From NCBI GenBank assembly GCA_937969485.1, contig CALBVQ010000183.1, forward strand, positions 1 through 5,480: 5,480 nt of DNA, given 5' to 3'. Shown piece by piece: positions 1-5,093 of this stretch (position 1 is its first letter; each line of letters begins with the position of its first letter). Source of the DNA: an uncultured Saprospiraceae bacterium (GTDB taxonomy: Bacteria > Bacteroidota > Bacteroidia > Chitinophagales > Saprospiraceae). The position numbers were made by a program, and so were the translations under genes. The notes under the pieces were generated by a model, which had not been told where the DNA came from, did no database searches, and was given only the letters and a program-made list of their open reading frames with translations.

Positions 1-8
1 TTCGATAA

Positions 9-84
9 TGGGAACGTCCAGCTCTTTTGATGCTCACCGTGATGGTGACCACGCCTGCGCTTCAAAAGAACTGTTGAGCTCCCA
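9..84. repeat. Imperfect inverted repeat, GC-rich, with nested apical hairpin
   Basis: The left arm (9-30) and right arm (62-84) are reverse complements except for a short internal mismatch zone. Shared blocks are TGGGA, CAG and TCTTTTGA, and pairing continues inward with a few more bases. Inside lies a second small dyad, TCACC-gtgat-GGTGA (34-48). The first 60 bases are about 55% GC, clearly above the A/T-rich sequence that follows. No T-tract follows the right arm, so it is not a standard intrinsic terminator. It could be a dispersed palindromic repeat, the edge of a mobile element or a structured RNA. Open frames cross it on both strands, for example + 2-139 and a frame ending at TGA 28-30, but neither can be judged because the window begins here. 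Confidence 0.6.
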
Positions 85-426
85 TTCTCTTTGCATTTTA
101 AGCTCTCATGACGAAAACCTAATACATAATTCGGGTTAAAACAGAATTGGTATTTGATACTTAGTATAAGGCAAAAAAAAGCACTTTTTACGCCATAAAA
201 CTCACATCAATCCCTCAAACCAAACTCTTTTTTTCTTTTGGCGGAAGCCAAAAAAATAAAGAAAAATCTTTCATCTCTTTATTATTACAAATTATCGGAA
301 GAAAACATTCGTTGGTCGAAAGCAATCGAACTTGAACAAGAAATTTGTAACCCTCACGTCTTATAATCAGTCCTTAGAGTGTGTGACAACAAACAATTTT
401 TATTATACAAACAAATTAAATTTATT
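85..426. other. Non-coding A/T-rich intergenic stretch
   Basis: No convincing gene is seen here. The stretch contains A- and T-runs (A8 at 173-180, T7 at 228-234) and a hairpin at 236-253. The last 40 or so bases before the next gene are almost free of G, as is typical of Bacteroidota leaders that lack a Shine-Dalgarno site. I could not find a TTTG/TAnnTTTG promoter pair with good spacing. TATAAT occurs at about 361-366 but has no matching upstream box at a usual distance. Confidence 0.5.
236..253 (+). repeat. Perfect 7-bp hairpin with GGAA (GNRA-type) loop
   Basis: TTTTGGC-GGAA-GCCAAAA forms a perfect 7-bp stem. Further T-A pairs extend it outward with two mismatches, to about 228-261. As + strand RNA the loop is a GNRA tetraloop. 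T's lie on the 5' side and A's on the 3' side on both strands, the reverse of an intrinsic terminator. It could be a structured leader element of the downstream small gene or a short palindromic repeat. Its function is unknown. Confidence 0.45.
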
Positions 427-762
427 ATGAAAACATTGAAAGCATTTTTCCTTATCGCAGCATTTTCTATCTCTTTTTTTACAGCTAACGCAGCTATCGA
501 ACCCGTAAAAACGACTGCGGATTTACAGACTCAAGTAAGTGATTTAATTCTTGCAAGTGACGCATTTGAATTCGCTGAAAAAGAGGCATTGATCAACGTT
601 AAATTTATGATTACTTCAGACTCTCAAGTCATCGTAATAAGTACTTCAGACGATCAATATGACAATACATTAAAGTCAATCTTGAACTACAAAGAACTAG
701 ACATTACAGAAGAAATGGTAGGGAAAACGTACATTCTACCTGTGCGAATTACCAAAAAGTAA
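427..762 (+). CDS. Small secreted protein with TonB-C-like C-terminal pattern, function unknown
   Basis: This 111-residue protein begins with a clear Sec signal peptide: a lysine n-region (MKTLK), a hydrophobic core at about 6-20, and a likely cleavage site after Ala-Asn-Ala (20-22). The mature part is about 89 residues. Residues 57-108 show alternating beta pattern ending in LNYKELD and GKTYILPVRI. This resembles small Bacteroidota periplasmic proteins with a TonB-C-like fold, but that is inference from pattern only. The frame extends upstream to a GTG at 379. I chose the ATG at 427 because it places the signal peptide at the N-terminus and because the 5' part is A/T-rich leader. No Shine-Dalgarno site is visible. 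The gene stands alone, converges on the helicase gene and has its own terminator. Confidence 0.8.
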   Translation: MKTLKAFFLIAAFSISFFTANAAIEPVKTTADLQTQVSDLILASDAFEFAEKEALINVKFMITSDSQVIVISTSDDQYDNTLKSILNYKELDITEEMVGKTYILPVRITKK

Positions 763-777
763 AAAATAGTGAGAGTT

Positions 778-837
778 CCGGCTTCGCCTATAACAACTCG
801 TGCAATGGTTGTTACAGGAGGAGCCGGTTTTTTATTT
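778..837 (+). terminator. Strong two-tier intrinsic terminator after the small secreted protein gene
   Basis: The lower stem CCGGCT (778-783) pairs with AGCCGG (822-827). Above a 3x3 internal loop, an upper stem pairs 787-797 with 808-818, 10 of 11 bases complementary, around a 10-base loop. A run of six T's follows at once (828-833). The orientation fits the gene ending at 762. On the minus strand the nearest T-run is about 12 bases past the stem, so it would serve the convergent helicase gene less well. Confidence 0.85.
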
Positions 838-863
838 ATTGAATGTTCAAAAGCTGGTAAAGC

Positions 864-2219
864 TTATATTTTTTTTCCTTTTTTGTTCTTCTTTTTCGCC
901 CCTCTTGTCTTGGGCTTTTTATATTTAATCTTCATCTTCTCCTCATAACGAACCTTGAAATTTACTTTCTTGTTCTTATCTTTTTTCTCATGAAAAGCGC
1001 CTTCACTTGTCGGTGCAGCATCTCTTCTCCTTACCTCGATGTTCTTCATTTTGTACACAGGTAATTCACTTTCGATAAGAACATCGCTCACTTCCACTGT
1101 CTCTGGAAATTCCGCGATGGGAATATTATATTTCATTAATTTTTCAATACCAGCTAGCGATTCTATCTCGGCATCTTTCATAAATGAAATGGCAATCCCT
1201 TTTCTGTCTGCTCGCCCTGTTCTACCAATTCTGTGGATATAGTTTTCTGGAGCTTCTGGAATATCGAAATTGATAACATGAGATACTTCTGACACATCGA
1301 TCCCTCTAGCGACGATATCGGTCGCAATCAACATTCTGTATTCTCCTGATGCGAAGCAATTCACTGAATTAAATCTATAATTCTGTGATTTATTAGAGTG
1401 AATTACACCAGTTGTTTCTTCATAAATGTCGAGGATTTGCTCATGCACAAGATCGGCTTTCTTCTTCGTGTCAGTAAAGATTAGCACTTTGTGGAAAGTT
1501 TCCTCATCTTTCAAGAGGTGTTTAAGTAAGTTGACTTTTGTATTGAAATTTGCAACGTAATAAAGAGACTGATCAATATTTTCGAGTGGCGTACCCATGG
1601 GAGCAGCTTCAATATAGACAGGTGAATTAAAAAAGTCCTCAATTACAGCTTCGACTTCCTTAGTCATAGTTGCCGAAAACAATAGATTCTGTCTCTTCTC
1701 TGGTAAAAATTCTATCACTCTTTTTAACTGTGGTAAGAATCCCAAAGCCAACATTTCATCAACCTCATCAACGATAAATCGTTTAATACTTTTCAATTTA
1801 AGCGCACCTTTCAAACATAAATCTAGTAATCGTCCCGGTGTAGAAACGACAGCATCGCAACCCATTTCTATTTCAGCTACTTGATTCTTGATATTGGCTC
1901 CACCGTATGCTGCCACAGTGATACAGTTGGTGTATTCATTCAACTTATCCATTTCTTCCTTGATCTGCATCACAAGTTCTCGGGTAGGAACAACAATAAG
2001 AATTTGTGGAAAACGGTCTTTAGCAAAGGTCCACATTCGCAAAACTGGCAAAAGAAATGCCAGGGTTTTTCCTGTTCCTGTCTGTGCGATACCCACTACA
2101 TCTCTTCCACTCATTATGGTCGAAAAACTTTTCTGTTGGATATTTGTAGGATGTACGATTCCCATATCTTTCAGTGCTTTCTGAAGATTTTTATTAAGAT
2201 TCAGTTCATCAAAAGTCAT
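864..2219 (-). CDS. DEAD-box ATP-dependent RNA helicase (DEVD variant, RhlE-like)
   Basis: This 451-residue RNA helicase should use ATP to unwind or remodel RNA duplexes in the cytoplasm, typically in ribosome assembly, RNA decay or cold growth. All core motifs are present: Q-motif region (about 2-29, with PTNIQQ), Walker A AQTGTGKT (45-52), PTRELV (78-83), GG (106-107), TPGR (127-130), motif II DEVD (151-154), SAT (182-184), motif V ATDIVARGID (299-308) and motif VI HRIGRTGR (329-336). Motif II has Val in place of Ala, a conservative change that keeps the catalytic acids. The tail (about 397-451) is rich in Lys and Arg and probably binds RNA non-specifically. The reading frame stays open upstream into marC. 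The Met at 2219 was chosen because MTFDELNL matches the family N-terminus and follows a -7 box and an A7-G3 leader. The exact paralogue (RhlE or another) cannot be fixed from sequence alone. Confidence 0.95.
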   Translation of the reverse strand: MTFDELNLNKNLQKALKDMGIVHPTNIQQKSFSTIMSGRDVVGIAQTGTGKTLAFLLPVLRMWTFAKDRFPQILIVVPTRELVMQIKEEMDKLNEYTNCITVAAYGGANIKNQVAEIEMGCDAVVSTPGRLLDLCLKGALKLKSIKRFIVDEVDEMLALGFLPQLKRVIEFLPEKRQNLLFSATMTKEVEAVIEDFFNSPVYIEAAPMGTPLENIDQSLYYVANFNTKVNLLKHLLKDEETFHKVLIFTDTKKKADLVHEQILDIYEETTGVIHSNKSQNYRFNSVNCFASGEYRMLIATDIVARGIDVSEVSHVINFDIPEAPENYIHRIGRTGRADRKGIAISFMKDAEIESLAGIEKLMKYNIPIAEFPETVEVSDVLIESELPVYKMKNIEVRRRDAAPTSEGAFHEKKDKNKKVNFKVRYEEKMKIKYKKPKTRGAKKKNKKGKKI

Positions 2220-2226
2220 CCCTTTT

Positions 2227-2261
2227 TTTGCCCCAAAGTTAACACTATAAATGTACCTTTG
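2227..2261 (+). promoter_or_regulatory. Promoter of marC: TTTG (2227-2230) and TACCTTTG (2254-2261)
   Basis: The -7 box TACCTTTG matches TAnnTTTG exactly, and TTTG lies 23 bases upstream, at the long end of known spacing. Only four bases (CACC) separate the box from the marC ATG at 2266. The expected transcription start therefore falls on or next to the start codon. This promoter overlaps the helicase promoter almost completely. Confidence 0.6.
2234..2241 (-). promoter_or_regulatory. -7 box (TAACTTTG) for the helicase gene
   Basis: On the minus strand this is an exact match to the Bacteroidota TAnnTTTG element. It ends 14 bases before the helicase ATG, so transcription should begin about 8-10 bases before the start codon, within A7-G3. 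I see no good TTTG -33 element at the usual distance. Confidence 0.55.
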
Positions 2262-2265
2262 CACC

Positions 2266-2868
2266 ATGAATGAAGGTTTCTCTATTTTATCAACGGCATT
2301 AGTACTTACATTCATTCTCGATCCGTTCGGGAATGTACCTTTACTATTGACTATTTTAAAAGATGTTGATAAGTCCAAACACCGTCGTATTATAGTGCGA
2401 GAAATGCTCATAGGACTGGCTATTTTGTTGATTTTTTTAGTGGCAGGTCAGAGTTTTCTTGATCTTTTTCATCTGGAAACTAGTTCAGTTTCGATTGCTG
2501 GAGGAGTAATTTTTCTCATCATTGCATTGAAACTTATTTTTCCACCTGAGAAAGGTGGAAACGTATTTGCTTCTCAGGGAGAACCATTTGTTGTACCTAT
2601 TGCAATGCCCATGGTTGCTGGCCCTTCAGCTCTAGCCACTATTCTAGTGATGAGTAAAAACCAGTCGGACCATTTAGGAGGAATATTCATTGCGCTTATG
2701 ATTGCTTGGGCAGTTACTTCAGTGATTCTGTTTAGTTCACCCTTGTTTTTTCGAATTCTGCGGAAGAAAGGTTTAATCGCATTGGAAAGACTGATGGGGA
2801 TGTTACTGCTCATCATGGCAGTTCAGATGGTTCTCGATGGAATGCGACAATATATAGGAAGTCTGTGA
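2266..2868 (+). CDS. MarC family (UPF0056) integral membrane protein
   Basis: This is a 200-residue inner-membrane protein with about six hydrophobic segments (roughly 3-25, 45-65, 72-93, 108-130, 138-160, 175-195). Family hallmarks are LDPFGNVPLL (18-27), PIAMPMVAGPS (111-121) and the final segment G..LLIMAVQMVLDGM (178-193). The length is usual for MarC. Members were once linked to multiple antibiotic resistance, but that role was not upheld and the function is unknown; transport is a guess from topology. An in-frame ATG at 2251 would overlap the -7 box, so I take the ATG at 2266, which puts the first membrane segment at the N-terminus as in relatives. The stop codon overlaps the next start (TGATG), so the two genes are probably co-transcribed and translationally coupled. 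Confidence 0.93.
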   Translation: MNEGFSILSTALVLTFILDPFGNVPLLLTILKDVDKSKHRRIIVREMLIGLAILLIFLVAGQSFLDLFHLETSSVSIAGGVIFLIIALKLIFPPEKGGNVFASQGEPFVVPIAMPMVAGPSALATILVMSKNQSDHLGGIFIALMIAWAVTSVILFSSPLFFRILRKKGLIALERLMGMLLLIMAVQMVLDGMRQYIGSL

Positions 2869-3599
2869 TGGCAGAAATAGGTCATATTTACGTTATTCAC
2901 GCGTTGAAAGGATATGAAAGTCATAAAGCCAGACTGCAAGAAATCCTTCCTTTTACTGGTATTGATTTTACGTTTGTGACGGATGGTGACCCATCACTTT
3001 TGACGGAAGTCCTTATCAATAGATACTTCGATAAGGACATTAAAACGACCCTTAGCACAGGAGTTCTTTCGTGCACGTTGAACCACATATTGTCGTATGA
3101 AAAGATGGTGGAAACAGGGCTTGACTATGGGTTGTTTTTTGAGAATGACCCCTTTTTTCTCGGAGGAATAGAGGGCTTTCGCCCAAAAGTGGATTCATTG
3201 CTACTAGAAGCTGAAGAACTAGAACCTGGATTTATTATTTCACTAGAAAATACTACTCTTCGCTTTCCCAAAAAAAGTCGACTAAGAAAAGGTCAGAAAT
3301 TATATGAAGCTCAGCAAGGAAGGGCAGCGGGTGCATATATTGTTGATAGAGTGGGAGTGGAGCGAATGCTTGCAGATCTTAAAACCAGGCCATGCAATAC
3401 GGTAATTGATTGGTGGCACAATGATATGATCGATCGAGGTATTATCAAAATGTATTGGGCGCATCCAGTACTGACAGAACAAGGATCCCATAATGGGAAG
3501 CTAAATGCGGGAATCTCATCTAAGAATGCTTCAGTATTTCGTCAGTGGAAATGGAATGCACAGAAAGCATATAAGTACCTACTTCATAGGATTCGATAG
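2868..3599 (+). CDS. Glycosyltransferase family 25-like protein (LPS/surface glycan)
   Basis: This 243-residue cytoplasmic or membrane-associated enzyme probably transfers a sugar from a nucleotide donor to a surface glycan. The order of motifs fits family 25 (LPS glycosyltransferase): an N-terminal strand GHIYVIHAL with a following Arg (5-22), DFTFVTDGD (33-41), STGVLSCTLNHILSYEKM (63-80), the acidic motif FFEND (90-94), AAGAYIVDRVGVERML (153-168), and VIDWWHND...PVLTEQGSH (179-208). In typical members the acidic motif is (L)EDD; here it is END, so one acid is replaced by Asn while the outer Glu and Asp remain. Donor and acceptor cannot be told. There is no signal peptide. The start ATG overlaps the marC stop by one base. 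A GTG at 2865 is also in frame, but the ATG is preferred. Confidence 0.8.
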   Translation: MAEIGHIYVIHALKGYESHKARLQEILPFTGIDFTFVTDGDPSLLTEVLINRYFDKDIKTTLSTGVLSCTLNHILSYEKMVETGLDYGLFFENDPFFLGGIEGFRPKVDSLLLEAEELEPGFIISLENTTLRFPKKSRLRKGQKLYEAQQGRAAGAYIVDRVGVERMLADLKTRPCNTVIDWWHNDMIDRGIIKMYWAHPVLTEQGSHNGKLNAGISSKNASVFRQWKWNAQKAYKYLLHRIR

Positions 3600-3743
3600 T
3601 TTTCGATCCAAAGGATACCAGTGATTTACACCTAAATCGGTTTTACGGATTAGCATAAAAGAATCGCGAAGTGACCCAAGAAAACTTTGCATATTTTATG
3701 TAATTATGAAGTTAGGGTCGTCATATAAGAAAATACCTTAGTT
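3600..3743 (+). other. Intergenic spacer with a displaced 11-codon frame
   Basis: No strong terminator follows the glycosyltransferase; only a weak dyad around 3632-3654 is present. An ATG at 3706 opens a short frame, MKLGSSYKKIP, ending at TAG 3739-3741, three bases before the next gene. It is probably the displaced 5' end of that gene (see findings). AAACTTTG (3682-3689) is one base from TAnnTTTG but has no partner box at the usual spacing. Confidence 0.4.
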
Positions 3744-4166
3744 ATGATTTTTACAATACTATTATTTATCCTTTCCGTTTCAACTTCATCCGATGTAGTT
3801 CCTATTACTGTGGGTGAGATATTCTCAATTTCGGCGAGTGAAAAAGCGGAGTGGCGACAAGGCGGAATGTTCGTGGAAATAACTAGAATTATGGACAGCC
3901 GATGTCCTGAGAATACAAACTGTATTTGGGCGGGAGAATTAAGTGTGGAAGTTAAGGTTGTATTCGAAGAGGTGGAAGAACTGAAAATATTGACAGTGCC
4001 TGCTGTAGGCAAACGAAATAGTAAGTCAACAGTTTCGATTGGTGATTTAGAACTTTCCTTTATGGGAGAACCGGATAATAAGCTTCATAAATCCAGCTCT
4101 ACAGAAGATAGCCCTGTTCGGTTTGAATTTGTATTGGAAAAGGAAAAAGGGACTGGAGATAAGTAG
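3744..4166 (+). CDS. Small exported protein with CPxxxxCxWAG motif, function unknown
   Basis: This is a 140-residue protein with a hydrophobic N-terminus (MIFTILLFILSVS) followed by a Ser/Thr-rich segment, indicating export to the periplasm or cell surface. The core holds DSRCPENTNCIWAGELSVEV (51-70), with two Cys five residues apart that could form a disulfide. I recognise this motif from small secreted Bacteroidota proteins, but no function is established that I can name. The rest is beta-rich and ends in a charged tail (EKEKGTGDK). The signal segment lacks the usual Lys or Arg before its hydrophobic core. A one-base shift in the A-run just upstream would join MKLGSSYKK to it, so the real start may be 3706. 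As the sequence stands, ATG 3744 is the first start after an in-frame TAA at 3726. Confidence 0.7.
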   Translation: MIFTILLFILSVSTSSDVVPITVGEIFSISASEKAEWRQGGMFVEITRIMDSRCPENTNCIWAGELSVEVKVVFEEVEELKILTVPAVGKRNSKSTVSIGDLELSFMGEPDNKLHKSSSTEDSPVRFEFVLEKEKGTGDK

Positions 4167-4284
4167 ATGAGATTATTAGGTTGAAGTTGGTATGCTGGGC
4201 ATAGTTCCTATTAGCAAAAGAAATTTTTCGAAAAAGTAACTGCTGATTCATTGTGGTTTTGCAGAATTAGATTCGATGCTTATA

Positions 4285-4308
4285 AAAGATAATAATCTGT
4301 TTATCTTT
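4285..4308. promoter_or_regulatory. 8-bp dyad overlapping a near -7 box
   Basis: AAAGATAA (4285-4292) and TTATCTTT (4301-4308) are perfect inverted copies around an 8-base spacer. The right arm overlaps TATCTTTA (4302-4309), one base from TAnnTTTG. Transcription from it would begin near 4315. The dyad could be an operator, but repeats of this size in A/T-rich DNA arise by chance about as often as once per window. Confidence 0.3.
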
Positions 4309-4316
4309 ACCAGTGG

Positions 4317-4332
4317 CAGCTTGATTAAGCTG
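4317..4332 (+). other. Hairpin abutting the proposed start codon
   Basis: CAGCTT-GATT-AAGCTG is a perfect 6-bp stem with a 4-base loop, ending on the base before ATG 4333. If the transcript begins near 4315, the hairpin would be its 5' end and would cover the place where a ribosome binding site normally lies. Confidence 0.45.
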
Positions 4333-5074
4333 ATGGATAAACTTATAGAAACATTCTTAAATCGAAACACTTCCTACATATATACAGTTTTGTTTTATCG
4401 GTTGTACCTTGTATACAGCTGGTGTAGTTTTTTTTGCAATCAGGAAATCGACTGATAGCAAAGTAAGAAAAAGTGCAACAAAAGTAATGCTTATACTTTT
4501 TGCCTGGTTACTTTTTCAAGGAGTTGTCACGGAGCAAGGCGTATATAGCGACACTCTGGAAATGCTACCTCCAATGATTTTTTTGCTAGGTATTTTGCCT
4601 TGTATTGTGTTCTTTAGTTGGTTATTCCTATCGCCAACTGGCAAGAGTTTTCTGCGAGCTCTTTCAGTAAGTCATTTATCTTTTGTGCATATAGTCCGAA
4701 TTCCAGTAGAGTTTGTTTTACTGTGGTTGTGCTTGCATGGAGTTATTCCAGTACTGATGACATTTGAAGGATGGAACTTTGATATATTGATGGGGCTTTC
4801 AGCTCCACTTATCCTGTATTATGGATATTACAAGAATAGAGTTTCAAAGACATTACTTTTAGCGTGGAATGTCATAGGAATGTTGATGCTTGCTTTTATT
4901 TTTATTATTGCTGTTATGTCTGCACCTTTTCCGTTGCAGCAGCTGGCCTTTGATGAGCCGAATATTGCCTTATTAGCCTTTCCATATAGTTGGCTGCCTA
5001 CTTTTATTGTGCCAATTGCATTTGCAACGCACATCAAAGCGATAACAGAATTACGAAAAAAATCAACTCTGTAG
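4333..5074 (+). CDS. Conserved polytopic membrane protein, unknown function; 5' frameshift
   Basis: The intact frame runs from 4361 to 5074; its first start-like codon is TTG 4409, giving 221 residues. The residues encoded before that TTG (IETLPTYIQFCFIGCT) clearly complete a first membrane segment, so the TTG is unlikely to be the true start. Upstream, ATG 4333 opens MDKLIETFL in another frame. Removing one A from AAA 4359-4361 joins the two into a 246-residue protein with a natural N-terminus and about seven membrane helices. Conserved-looking polar motifs, numbered from the TTG, are HIVRIPVE (94-101), MTFEGWNFDI (117-126) and SAPFPLQQLAFDEPNIALL (171-189). I recognise this as a type common in Bacteroidota but know no function. 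It ends in a Lys/Arg-rich cytoplasmic tail. It converges on the MFS gene across 19 bases. Whether the frameshift is real or a sequence error cannot be decided here. Confidence 0.72.
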
Positions 5075-5093
5075 CAGACTAAATTTCACTTGA

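Larger units (their letters stand above)
4167..4332 (+). other. Intergenic spacer, no gene seen
   Basis: No supported gene or strong terminator is present. The spacer holds a 12-base palindrome TTTTTCGAAAAA (about 4226-4237) with no room for a loop, the dyad at 4285-4308 and a hairpin against the next start codon. A 15-codon frame from 4192 has no supporting features. Confidence 0.4.

Noticed and set aside
1..30. C-terminus of an upstream + strand gene (FDNGNVQLF then TGA)
   Set aside because: It looks plausible, but nine residues ending inside a palindromic repeat are not enough to call a gene.
2..139. Open frame through the left-edge palindrome as a gene
   Set aside because: It is short, Ser/His-rich, crosses an inverted repeat and has relatives on the opposite strand because of the palindrome; there is no start or family evidence.
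170..194. A8/T5 hairpin as a terminator
   Set aside because: The stem is almost only A-T with a GCAC loop and no T-run after it.
236..253. GGC/GCC hairpin as an intrinsic terminator
   Set aside because: T's precede and A's follow the stem on both strands, the wrong polarity.
379..426. GTG-initiated 16-residue extension of the small secreted protein
   Set aside because: It would bury the signal peptide internally, and its sequence is A/T-rich leader in character; ATG 427 begins a standard signal peptide.
1039..2273. Several + strand open frames antisense to the helicase
   Set aside because: They lie within a fully conserved helicase gene, match no family and have Cys/Ser/His-rich compositions typical of antisense frames.
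2220..2411. 64-residue N-terminal extension of the helicase
   Set aside because: It would run antisense through marC and both promoters; the family N-terminus begins at MTFDEL.
2574..2816. Open frame antisense to marC
   Set aside because: It is a shadow of a clear membrane-protein gene with no features of its own.
3734..3741. TACCTTAG as a promoter for the gene at 3744
   Set aside because: It differs from TAnnTTTG by one base, its possible partner box is also mismatched, and it would start the transcript inside the first codons.
4226..4237. TTTTTCGAAAAA palindrome as a terminator
   Set aside because: It has no loop, no GC stem and no T-run; it is probably a chance A/T palindrome.
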